From assembly GCA_965207045.1 (NCBI GenBank), contig OZ242261.1, forward strand, positions 930,001 to 994,000: a DNA stretch of 64,000 bases, in the 5' to 3' direction. This DNA is from G965207045 sp965207045. GTDB taxonomy: Bacteria > Pseudomonadota > Alphaproteobacteria > Rickettsiales > Anaplasmataceae. Positions within the stretch are counted from its first letter, which is position 1. Each line of letters begins with the position of its first letter. The position numbers and the translations under genes are program-made. Positions 18,383 through 27,228 of this stretch are shown piece after piece. A model generated the notes under the pieces. The model did no database searches and had not been told where the DNA came from. It saw nothing but the letters and a program-made list of their open reading frames with translations.

Positions 18383-18814
18383 TTTAGACTAAGTTTATAT
18401 TAAATTGTTGCAAAAATCAATTTTATTAGCTCAGACAATATTCACTAACCTTTTCCGTTTTTTTAATAATTTGATCCTGTAAATAAATTCTTATTATAAG
18501 AAATCTAAATTTTTATTGAAAAAAAGGAATATAATATGATTTTATATTAACTTAACTAATATTCTTATCAATTATCTATATAAAGAATAAAGTCACGCAA
18601 TAGGAAAATATTTCAGACCAAGTCTGAATTAAATTGTTGCAAGAATCAATTTTATTAGCTCAAACAATATTCACTAACCTTTTCCGTTTTTTTAATAATT
18701 TGATCCTGTAAATAAATTCTTATTATAAGAACTCCAAATTTTTTTTGAAAAAAAGGAATATAATATGATTTTATATTGACTTAATATTTCTTATCAGTTA
18801 TCAACATAAAGATT
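18361..18814. repeat. Tandem duplication (about 228 bp) of the rseP-surface protein intergenic region
   Basis: Copy 1 spans about 18361-18588 and copy 2 about 18589-18814, with scattered mismatches. The unit holds the first 22 bases of rseP and the whole divergent upstream region. The block TATTCACTAACCTTTTCCGT and the following T tract are identical in both copies. Copy 2 carries a dead version of the rseP 5' end. Each of the two divergent genes therefore has its own copy of what was probably one shared promoter region. Confidence 0.9.
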
Positions 18815-18832
18815 TATAATATTAATTTTAAT

Positions 18833-21800
18833 ATGCACACTTCACTAGCTATAAATGCAAGCATAAGTTATGATCTTTCCGAAAAGCAAACTAATACTAT
18901 AAGCAAAAAAAAATTAAATCCATATTTAAAGGGGATAGCAGATAAACTAGAAAATGACAAGGATTTCAATGATTTTATAGATAAACTAAATGAAAAAATT
19001 CCATCTGATTTTTCAGAAATAACTTGCAAAGAGTTAGTTACTCATAATGGTATTTTAAAAACAACAACATTTCAGAATAATGGTACATTTTATGTCAGAG
19101 TAACCGATGGATCAGAAGATTTTGCTGATATTGGTCTACCTCCAGAGATAGCAGAAGAAGCTACATCAGCAAATATAGCCACTGCATATAACCCATTTAA
19201 GAACACTTTAGTTGTTAGTTATCCAATATCATCAAATGAAAGAAATTGTGAAGACAACGAGCTTTATCACCTACAAGTCGGCCAATATAAAGATCATGGC
19301 AATAGGTGGGGATTAGAGAAAACGTTTAATGTTACAGAACAAAATATACGAGATTGTGAAGAATCAAAAATATGTAAAAGCACAACGGAACTTCCATCTA
19401 ATAATAATGATAATGAGACAAAAAAAAGAATGGGTCCCAATACAGGTGATGTTGCAGTTGATGATGATGGCAACATTATAGTTAATGTACAGTTTATGGT
19501 CTGCCAAGGGGAGACGCTAGACGGAGTTGATCTAACCTTACAAGTTGTAGTTAACGAAGATGGAGAAATACAAGACACAGGCTCCGCTTTTCCTTATTGT
19601 GATCAAGGAAAAGAAGAAGCATTATGTTCACCAAAAATCACACAGCAAGTAGTCACTGTTGACCAGCTTGGAGCAGAACAAGATCGCTATGCAGTTCCAA
19701 AAGTGAAGTATTTATTCTCCCTTGAAAAAGACGAGAATAATAGTTTACAAGGTTGCAGAAGTACGGTTTACGATGATGATAATCATCATCATCATGCCTA
19801 TATAGTTACATGCTGCAAAGAAAGTGGAGAAACTGCTCAATGTGATGGAGAAAAGAAGGTGTATACATTAGCAAAAGATGTTGACTATTTTGCTGCAACT
19901 TCAGTGAACGATACTGTTTTGGTTGCATATTCCTCAAATAATGCAGTTTCTGTTCACCCGCAGCATTCGAGATGCGAACCGGAGGTTAAATCGGACTTTC
20001 CCTGTGCAGAAGGAGGTGATCTAATCCCAGGTGGACAATACTTGTTTGATGTAGAAAATGACATAGTAGGAGTTTATACTGGCCTAACACAATCAAACAA
20101 TACTATAATTGCTGCTATTGATAAGGATAATAATCTCTACTCTCAAGAAGTAAAATTTGAACAAGAAATAATAGATGATGATGATAATGATAAAATAATC
20201 AAAACATACGTATGTGAGATTGGAAACTTAACTGTAACATCTGGAGTGACTACAGATATCTTTTCACAAAATACTTTAGAAAGCTTACACAAAGATGGTA
20301 TTGAACAAACAACAACTACTCAAATATCAAGAGGAACACAAACGTCAGAACCTTTCACTTTTGATTCTTATATCACATCTAACGGCACAGCGCTAACAAA
20401 TTCACAGGATAGCTCATCAGATAGTGTTCCAAGTACAGAAGCAACAGAAGTTTCAACTACAGAACTTAACAAGCACACTGAAACAACAACAAAAGCAACT
20501 TCTATAGAAAGCTCCAGACCTACATCAAAAAGTACAGAAGCAGCAGAAGTCTCAACTACAGGATTTGACAAGTACACTAAAACAACAACAGAAGGGACTT
20601 CTATAGAAAGCTCCAGAACTACATCAAAGGATAATAGCTATTCAAGTACAAAAGCAGCAGAAGTGTCAACTACAGGATCTAGCAAGTACACTAAAACGAC
20701 AACAGAAGGGACTTCTATAGAAAGCTCCAGAACTACACCAAAAAGTACAGAAGCAGCAGAAGTCTCAACTACAGGATTTGACAAGTACACTAAAACAACA
20801 ACAGAAGGGACTTCTATAGAAAGCTCCAGAACTACATCAAAGGATAATAGCTATTCAAGTACAAAAGCAGCAGAAGTTTCAACTACAGGATCTAGCAAGT
20901 ACACTGAAACGACAACAAAAGCAACTTCTATAGAAAGCTCCAGAACTACACCAAAAAGTACAGAAGCAGCAGAAGTCTCAACTACAGGATCTAGCAAGTA
21001 CACTAAAACGACAACAGAAGGGACTTCTATAGAAAGCTCCAGAACTACACCAAAAAGTACAGAAGCAGCAGAAGTCTCAACTACAGGATTTGACAAGTAC
21101 ACTAAAACAACAACAGAAGGGACTTCTATAGAAAGCTCCAGAACTACATCAAAGGATAATAGCTATTCAAGTACAAAAGCAGCAGAAGTTTCAACTACAG
21201 GATCTAGCAAGTACACTGAAACAACAACAAAAGCAACTTCTATAGAAAGCTCCAGAACTACATCAAAGGATAATAGCTATTCAAGTACAAAAGCAGCAGA
21301 AGTTTCAACTACAGGATCTAGCAAGTACACTGAAACAACAACAGAAGGGACTTCTATAGAAAGCTCCAGAACTACATCAAAAAGTACAGAAGCAGCAGAA
21401 GTCTCAACTACAGGATTTGACAAGTACACTAAAACGACAACAGAAGGGACTTCTATAGAAAGCTCCAGAAGTACATCAAAGGATAATAGCTATTCAAGTA
21501 CAAAAGCAGCAGAAGTTTCAACTACAGGATCTAGCAAGTACACTAAAACAACAACAGAAGGGACTTCTGTAGAAAGCTCCAGACCTACATCAAAGGATAA
21601 TAGCTATTCAAGTACAAAAGCAGCAGAAGTTTCAACTACAGGATCTAGCAAGTACACTGAAACAACAGAAGAAACTTCTGTAGAAAGCTCCAGACCTACA
21701 TCAAAGGATAATAGCTATTCAAGTACAAAAGCAGCAGAAGTCTCAACTACAGGATCTAGCAAGTACACTGAAACAACAGAAGAAACTTCTGTAGAAAGCT

Positions 21801-22756
21801 CCAGACCTACATCAAAGGATAATAGCTATTCAAGTACAAAAGCAGCAGAAGTTTCAACTACAGGATCTAGCAAGTACACTGAAACAACAGAAGAAACTTC
21901 TATAGAAAGCTCCAGAACTACATCAAAGGATAATAGCTATTCAAGTACAAAAGCAGCAGAAGTTTCAACTACAGGATCTAGCAAGTACACTGAAACAACA
22001 GAAGAAACTTCTGTAGAAAGCTCCAGACCTACATCAAAGGATAATAGCTATTCAAGTACAAAAGCAGCAGAAGTCTCAACTACAGGATCTAGCAAGTACA
22101 CTGAAACAACAGAAGAAGGTATATCACAAGACCACTCATCAGATTGTGTTCGGAGTACAGGAACGCAAACAGCAGAACCTTTAACTTCTGATATAACATT
22201 CTCTCCTACCACAAACAAAGCAAAACCAGATAATGATACTAAAGCTGGATTGAGTAGAAATACTAAAATATTAATAATCGTAATAGCATCTGGTATTATA
22301 ACTATAATTCCTACTGTCATTGTTTGCTATCTTTATAAAAAAAGAAACAATACAATATCTACAGAAAATCAAGAAGGCAGAACTAATTATTCTCGAATTT
22401 TTAAAGCTTTTAACTATATAAGTGAAAAAGCATTAAATTCATTAAATTGGGTAAGAAAGCGCAGACAAACAGATGTTAATAAGGATTCGTACCGCCATAG
22501 CAGACTTTTCAAAAATCCCATATATCAAGGAGTTGGAGATCTAAAAGAGGAAGAGGACGAGGCAGAATATAACTTTGATCACGGAAGTTATAACACTCAA
22601 ACTAATTTAATGATGACAAGTAATGTTGACAACGACAGCAGAATTGATACCGATAGTGATTCTCAAACAACAGACACATCAAGCATTAGTACTGTTATAG
22701 AGACAAGCGCAAAAAAGACTAGCGCTGTTATAGAGATGCAAAACATAAAGCGATGA
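18833..22756 (+). CDS. Mucin-like tandem-repeat membrane protein (putative surface antigen)
   Basis: A 1307-residue protein in three parts. Residues 1-530 form a non-repetitive, Cys-containing acidic domain with no classical signal peptide. Residues about 534-1095 are 16 Ser/Thr-rich repeats in two length classes, 33 and 37-38 residues, sharing the core STKAAEVSTTGSSKYTETT and ending SSRTTSK, with or without a DNSYS linker. One transmembrane helix follows at about residues 1145-1166 (KILIIVIASGIITIIP), then a basic and then acidic tail of 140 residues. The Thr/Ser density resembles the glycosylated tandem-repeat and mucin-like proteins of Ehrlichia, which act as adhesins or effectors. The family of the N-terminal domain was not recognised. 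The gene is preceded by a duplicated promoter region. Exact function and topology are unknown. Confidence 0.75.
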   Translation: MHTSLAINASISYDLSEKQTNTISKKKLNPYLKGIADKLENDKDFNDFIDKLNEKIPSDFSEITCKELVTHNGILKTTTFQNNGTFYVRVTDGSEDFADIGLPPEIAEEATSANIATAYNPFKNTLVVSYPISSNERNCEDNELYHLQVGQYKDHGNRWGLEKTFNVTEQNIRDCEESKICKSTTELPSNNNDNETKKRMGPNTGDVAVDDDGNIIVNVQFMVCQGETLDGVDLTLQVVVNEDGEIQDTGSAFPYCDQGKEEALCSPKITQQVVTVDQLGAEQDRYAVPKVKYLFSLEKDENNSLQGCRSTVYDDDNHHHHAYIVTCCKESGETAQCDGEKKVYTLAKDVDYFAATSVNDTVLVAYSSNNAVSVHPQHSRCEPEVKSDFPCAEGGDLIPGGQYLFDVENDIVGVYTGLTQSNNTIIAAIDKDNNLYSQEVKFEQEIIDDDDNDKIIKTYVCEIGNLTVTSGVTTDIFSQNTLESLHKDGIEQTTTTQISRGTQTSEPFTFDSYITSNGTALTNSQDSSSDSVPSTEATEVSTTELNKHTETTTKATSIESSRPTSKSTEAAEVSTTGFDKYTKTTTEGTSIESSRTTSKDNSYSSTKAAEVSTTGSSKYTKTTTEGTSIESSRTTPKSTEAAEVSTTGFDKYTKTTTEGTSIESSRTTSKDNSYSSTKAAEVSTTGSSKYTETTTKATSIESSRTTPKSTEAAEVSTTGSSKYTKTTTEGTSIESSRTTPKSTEAAEVSTTGFDKYTKTTTEGTSIESSRTTSKDNSYSSTKAAEVSTTGSSKYTETTTKATSIESSRTTSKDNSYSSTKAAEVSTTGSSKYTETTTEGTSIESSRTTSKSTEAAEVSTTGFDKYTKTTTEGTSIESSRSTSKDNSYSSTKAAEVSTTGSSKYTKTTTEGTSVESSRPTSKDNSYSSTKAAEVSTTGSSKYTETTEETSVESSRPTSKDNSYSSTKAAEVSTTGSSKYTETTEETSVESSRPTSKDNSYSSTKAAEVSTTGSSKYTETTEETSIESSRTTSKDNSYSSTKAAEVSTTGSSKYTETTEETSVESSRPTSKDNSYSSTKAAEVSTTGSSKYTETTEEGISQDHSSDCVRSTGTQTAEPLTSDITFSPTTNKAKPDNDTKAGLSRNTKILIIVIASGIITIIPTVIVCYLYKKRNNTISTENQEGRTNYSRIFKAFNYISEKALNSLNWVRKRRQTDVNKDSYRHSRLFKNPIYQGVGDLKEEEDEAEYNFDHGSYNTQTNLMMTSNVDNDSRIDTDSDSQTTDTSSISTVIETSAKKTSAVIEMQNIKR
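20432..22117 (+). repeat. Coding tandem repeat array, 16 units
   Basis: A minisatellite inside the surface protein gene. Units are 99 bp (33 residues) or 111-114 bp (37-38 residues); the longer ones add a DNSYS linker, and the 37-residue ones also lack a Thr in the TTT run. The first unit is diverged (ELNKHTETTTKATS) and the last is cut short. Variant units (GFDKYTK, GSSKYTK, GSSKYTE, TKATS, TEGTS, TEETS) alternate in blocks. Four nearly identical 37-residue units near the 3' end suggest recent local amplification. The frame is kept throughout, so copy number can vary without killing the gene. Confidence 0.93.
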
Positions 22757-22825
22757 GAATAAATTAAATTCAGTTACCTAGGTTTTCACTTCTGCCTGTG
22801 TTTAGAATAAACCTGAGAAATGTCA

Positions 22826-23620
22826 CTATTCTTTGGTAGTGCCTTCAAAGACTTTACTTACAGATCCTGTCATAAAGACAGCACCATCCCACTCAATAAA
22901 GAGTTGCCCTCCTGGTAATTGAACAAGGCATCTTTTGTCCTTAATTTTACTCTTCAACACTGCTGCTACTAATGTAGCACAAGCACCACTACCACATGCT
23001 AAAGTTTCTCCAACCCCACGTTCCCAAACTTTAAGTACAATTTTCTCACCATCAATTTGGGCAATATTGACATTAGCTTTTTCCAAAAAAATAGGATCAT
23101 TTGCAATTTGAGGACCAAGCTCACAAAGGTTAACTGCATTTATATCATCAACAAAAAAAACTACATGCGGATTACCCATGTTAACTGCAATAGGCAAACT
23201 GAGATTACTATACGATATTGGCAAATTAACAGGATTACATGCAAAAGATAATGGTATCTCCTCCCAGTCTAATGAAGGTAGGCCCATGTTAACTTTTATA
23301 TTGTTTCCATCGACTTTTGTACAATGCAGAAGTTTATTTTTTACTGCTATATCTACTTCTTGTAATTTATTATTCTGCATAATTATCTTTGCAACACAAC
23401 GTGTTGCATTTCCACAAGCACCTGACTCACTCCCATCAGCATTATAAATCTGCATAAAACAATCAGCATACTCTGATTTTTTTATGATTATAACCTGATC
23501 GCAACCAACACCAAACTTTCTATGCGCAATTTTTTTTACATCAATATTATAATCTTTTTCTCTACCATCTATAATGACAAAATCATTACCTAACCCATGC
23601 ATCTTGATAAAGTCAATCAT
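22826..23620 (-). CDS. dapF: Diaminopimelate epimerase
   Basis: A 264-residue PLP-independent racemase turning LL-diaminopimelate into the meso form, the precursor of lysine and of the peptidoglycan cross-link residue. The two catalytic cysteines are in GSESGACGNATRC and GVGETLACGSGACATL. The N-terminus IDFIKMHGLGNDFVIIDGR is canonical. The ATG at 23620 is chosen because homologues begin there and because it overlaps the metK stop by 3 bases in an ATGA arrangement. A longer frame upstream (to 23659) would overlap metK further and adds unmatched residues. It is translated from the metK transcript. Its presence supports a meso-DAP pathway in this organism. Confidence 0.94.
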   Translation of the reverse strand: MIDFIKMHGLGNDFVIIDGREKDYNIDVKKIAHRKFGVGCDQVIIIKKSEYADCFMQIYNADGSESGACGNATRCVAKIIMQNNKLQEVDIAVKNKLLHCTKVDGNNIKVNMGLPSLDWEEIPLSFACNPVNLPISYSNLSLPIAVNMGNPHVVFFVDDINAVNLCELGPQIANDPIFLEKANVNIAQIDGEKIVLKVWERGVGETLACGSGACATLVAAVLKSKIKDKRCLVQLPGGQLFIEWDGAVFMTGSVSKVFEGTTKE

Positions 23621-24756
23621 TGCATAAAGTAATCCAATCCCATATCTACCCTCTCCCAAGCAAAAAGTTTCCCTTGCGGCTTACGACCAAAATGACCATA
23701 CGTTGCTGTTGGTAAATATATTGGCATATTCAAATTCAAAAATTTACAAATTCCTTGTGGTGACAAATCTATCATATTTCTTATACAATCCACTATTATA
23801 TCTTCACCAATTCCATTAGTACCATATGTCTCAATAGTAAAAGACAAAGGCTCTGCAACTCCAATAGCATAAGCTAAGCTTACCAAACATCTTTGAGCCA
23901 AACCAAGTGCAACAATATTTTTTGCAATATAACGTGCCATATAAGCTGCTGACCTATCCACTTTAGTAGAATCCTTACCAGAAAAAGCACCTCCTCCATG
24001 AGGTGCAAGGCCTCCATATGTATCAACAATGATCTTCCTTCCAGTTACTCCACAATCACTCACTGGCCCTCCAACAATAAATTGCCCCGAAGGATTCACT
24101 AAAAAATTATCACTAGAACACATCCATCCCTCAGGAAAGGTATTTTTTACTATGCTATATATAGCGCTCCTAACATCTTTTTGCTTCATAGTTTTTGGAT
24201 GTTGTATAGAAACAACAATATTAATAGCCTTTATTGGTTTCCCATCATGATAAAGTAATGTCACCTGACTCTTCGCATCTGGGCCAAGCTGAGGTAACTC
24301 ACAACATTTAACAAATTTAAATATGTTCTTTAAAATTTTATGTGCGTAATAGATAGGTGCTGGAATCAAGTCTTCAGTTTCGTTTGTTGCATACCCAAAC
24401 ATCATTCCTTGATCACCTGCACCACCTTGTGCTTTATCAATACCATTTGTAATTTCACGTGACTGCTTATGAAGTAAATTCGTTACTTTTAAATTTTGCC
24501 AATCAAATCCTTTGCGGGCATAACCTATATCCTTTACAACCTGACAGATTATTTCTTCAATTTGATTATTAGCTAATTCTGGACCTAGAACTTCGCCACC
24601 AACTATCACGTTATCTGTTGTGACCATAGTCTCAATTGCAGTACGTGATAATGGGTCTTGCCTTATATATTCATCAAGTATCGCATCAGAAATCTGATCT
24701 GCAATTTTATCGGGATGACCACTAGAAACAGATTCACTAGTAAATATTATTGACAC
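23617..24756 (-). CDS. metK: S-adenosylmethionine synthetase
   Basis: A 379-residue enzyme making S-adenosylmethionine from methionine and ATP. Signature motifs are all present: SGHPDKIADQISDAILDEY at the N-terminus, GAGDQGMMFGYA, and the phosphate loop GGGAFSGKDSTKVDRS. The length is normal. It is the first gene of a metK-dapF unit with ATGA overlap. No SAM riboswitch was recognised in the 500 bp upstream. Confidence 0.96.
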   Translation of the reverse strand: MSIIFTSESVSSGHPDKIADQISDAILDEYIRQDPLSRTAIETMVTTDNVIVGGEVLGPELANNQIEEIICQVVKDIGYARKGFDWQNLKVTNLLHKQSREITNGIDKAQGGAGDQGMMFGYATNETEDLIPAPIYYAHKILKNIFKFVKCCELPQLGPDAKSQVTLLYHDGKPIKAINIVVSIQHPKTMKQKDVRSAIYSIVKNTFPEGWMCSSDNFLVNPSGQFIVGGPVSDCGVTGRKIIVDTYGGLAPHGGGAFSGKDSTKVDRSAAYMARYIAKNIVALGLAQRCLVSLAYAIGVAEPLSFTIETYGTNGIGEDIIVDCIRNMIDLSPQGICKFLNLNMPIYLPTATYGHFGRKPQGKLFAWERVDMGLDYFMQ

Positions 24757-25263
24757 AACAGCTATTTTAACGTTGACTCACTTAAGTAGCAAGCTATTCA
24801 CAATAAATTTTTCTAGCGTAATAAAAAATTTGCTTATTATAGAGTACACTTTTTCAATCCTGAAATTGAAAATATATATCGACATAGACAAACAAAATTG
24901 TGTAATGTACTTAAAAGTACAGTAATTCTTAAAACAACTGAGTCGAATTCAGCTACATTATTAGTGTTTAAGCATTACATAACACTAAATTAACTTTTAC
25001 ACTACTACAAGCCACAGTATAAGTTGTTTTTGTTTCATCAATCTCTTCTAAGAGCTATGGTTCTTTAAGTAGGTAATATTGACTTCATTTCTGCATTAAT
25101 AAAAGCCGCGGTAAAATTTGTTATTATTCTGCAATTACTGTTTGAGTTCACATTAGTACTATTAAACTTAGTTTGGGCAGTAATTCTACGCATTTAAATT
25201 TTGCCTTTTCAAGATTTTACGCAATTTCCCTTAATAAACTAGTAATGCAAAATGAATACAAAT
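24757..25263. other. Gene-free stretch
   Basis: About 500 bp between fabG and metK, both on the minus strand. It should hold the metK promoter. No conserved riboswitch, RNA gene or reading frame was recognised. Confidence 0.45.
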
Positions 25264-25992
25264 TTAATACATTCCACCATTAATATGTAACACTTGCCCT
25301 GTTATATAACTTGCCTCATCACTCATCAAAAAAACGACAGCATAAGCTACATCTTTTGGCTCACCAACCCTCTTCATAGGAATACTTTCAATAATCTTAC
25401 TTTTTCGAACTTCTGCTAACTTATCTGTCATAGGAGTTTTTATAAAACCAGGAGCTATGCAATTTGCTGTAATATTTCTATTAGCTAACTCTAAAGCTAT
25501 TGACTTAGTCATCCCATCAACACCAGCTTTTGATGCCGCATAGTTTGCCTGCCCTTGGTTACCAATACTACCCACAATCGATGATATGTTTATTATCCTG
25601 CCCTTCTTCTGCCTAAACATTATTTTTGCTACATTGCGGTTCAGTATAAAGGTTGAGGTTAAATTTATATTAATAACATCATCCCAAGCATAATTACTCA
25701 TTCTAACCAATAACTGATCATTTGTAATACCTGAATTGCATATCAACCCATCAATTCCTCCCATCTTTTCTTGTGCTTTTATAGCTAAGCCTTCTACTTC
25801 TTGTCTATCTGCTAAATCAGCTCTGATAACGTGAATACCTTGAAATTGAGATTGTAAATCTGCAAGCACTTCCTTCCTTGTTCCTGAAATAGTAATAACA
25901 ACACCAAGATTATGTAACGTTTCTAAAATTCTCTTCCCAATCCCACCTGTGGCACCAGTCAATAAAATTCGCTTCCCTGTTATATCAAACAT
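25264..25992 (-). CDS. fabG: 3-oxoacyl-ACP reductase FabG
   Basis: A 242-residue short-chain dehydrogenase that reduces 3-oxoacyl-ACP with NADPH in fatty acid elongation. The cofactor loop is TGATGGIGKR, followed by the structural CNSGIT motif (NAG type), and the catalytic triad is seen as Ser in NISSIVGS plus YAASK. The C-terminal GEPKDVAYAVVFLMSDEASYITGQVLHINGG ending is typical of FabG rather than of general SDR enzymes. It is not clustered with other fab genes here; upstream and downstream are long gene-free regions. Confidence 0.92.
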   Translation of the reverse strand: MFDITGKRILLTGATGGIGKRILETLHNLGVVITISGTRKEVLADLQSQFQGIHVIRADLADRQEVEGLAIKAQEKMGGIDGLICNSGITNDQLLVRMSNYAWDDVININLTSTFILNRNVAKIMFRQKKGRIINISSIVGSIGNQGQANYAASKAGVDGMTKSIALELANRNITANCIAPGFIKTPMTDKLAEVRKSKIIESIPMKRVGEPKDVAYAVVFLMSDEASYITGQVLHINGGMY

Positions 25993-27228
25993 AGTAATTT
26001 TTTATAAACTTATTGCAAGGCTACAACAAACCAACTATAGAAACAATTAAATCTACTTTAACAAAGAAGTACCCAAGGATAACCTCAGCATGAATTCAAT
26101 ATAAATAATCAAACAGCACAAAAATTTATGTACCTGAAATCAAGTCACTAATTAATTTTTCAACTCTCGAAAAAGCGATTTACAAATATAAGATAGATCA
26201 TTGTAGTTAGGAATTATAATTAATCAAATTTAATATTTGTATAAATCATTAGTAATTAGGTATCACAAAATAGGAGTTTAGTTTTTTATGGTTAAGATAA
26301 TTGATAAGAATGGTTTTGTGCGTCGTCATCGTTGTATTGTTTTAGCAGCTTATTGTAGCTTTCTTGCTATGTTGTATACCCTTGTTTTACAGGCAAAATA
26401 CCTCTTTCTTTTTTCGCGTTTCATATCAGAGTCAAAACATACACAAGCAAATCTCTATGGGTTCAGACAGGGCATTAATAATTTCGATGATAAACGGTGT
26501 GTCAGCACTAGCTGTAGTAGCAACGATAGAATATGTGTTGTGTACCGCTGCGTTGCTCGATACACTAACAATTATATTTGAAGCAAAACCAAAACGAACC
26601 TAGATTTTGCACAACGACCGAGGAACTTCAACATCCAAAAAGTGTTATTAATATAGAAAAAGAGATGTTGGTTATCGGTGAGAATCCAACAAACTCATTT
26701 AATGACTAAGCATATTCAACGTTAGTAATCTAGTTTATGTACTGTGACCAGAACCACTTCCCAACTTTTCCAGCCCACTTTTTGGTATTAATTTTCACAT
26801 CCTATGGAAGAGGTTACTCTGACTTGTACGTATGTGAAATCTCCTTTGACCTAGCTTGCTTCTTGCATTTCTATGAAACACAACACTGCTCATATAGTTA
26901 TCCCATATTGAAGCATATTTATACATTTTGTAAGCACAATTACAGCTTCTATTCTCGGCATTATGAGAAAAAACTAATCTTTGCCAGAAAAATTATAAAG
27001 ATACACAAAAAAAGAGGAGTCAGAGCATAAGAAATATACAACTAATCTTGTATAACCACACCATCATAGTTTGATACAATCATTAACTTAAAAAAGTTAT
27101 ACAAAGTCGTCATTTTTTATACAGGCAGAAACAAAACGTGTTAAACAAGAAAACAGTCTATACAATAATTCAGACGATGCTAATAATAGAACTTACCCAA
27201 CTAAATAATATTTTACTTAAGTCTAATA
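25993..27228. other. Long stretch with at most a broken small gene
   Basis: About 1.2 kb between divergent fabG and the MrpD-like gene. Apart from the possible frameshifted small membrane gene at 26288-26603, nothing coding could be supported. A 97-codon frame at 26737-27030 has residue composition typical of random AT-rich DNA (many Cys, His, Phe, Tyr) and no ribosome-binding site. Confidence 0.4.
26288..26603 (+). pseudogene. Possible frameshifted small membrane protein gene
   Basis: An ATG at 26288, preceded by AGGAG, opens a frame starting MVKIIDKNGFVRRHRCIVLA with one hydrophobic segment (CIVLAAYCSFLAMLYTLVL). Further on, that frame turns polar and Cys-rich. A different frame then carries a second hydrophobic helix (SALAVVATIEYVLCTAALL) and a plausible charged end (FEAKPKRT). 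Joining the two frames near 26400-26460 would give a two-helix protein of about 100 residues. A frameshift is inferred from composition only; the family is unknown. Confidence 0.3.

Noticed and set aside
20432..22117. Regularly spaced repeats that could suggest a CRISPR array
   Set aside because: The units are contiguous coding repeats of 99-114 bp with no unique spacers, no leader and no cas genes.
20368..22320. Antisense reading frames with repeated SNPVVETSAASVL-type residues
   Set aside because: They are the reverse reading of the Ser/Thr repeat array in the plus-strand surface protein gene and have no independent start signals.
24757..25263. Possible SAM riboswitch upstream of metK
   Set aside because: No conserved SAM-I, SAM-II or SAM-IV core could be recognised by eye; a covariance-model search would be needed.
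26737..27030. 97-codon plus-strand frame
   Set aside because: Unusual richness in Cys, His, Phe and Tyr with no ribosome-binding site or family signature suggests a chance frame.
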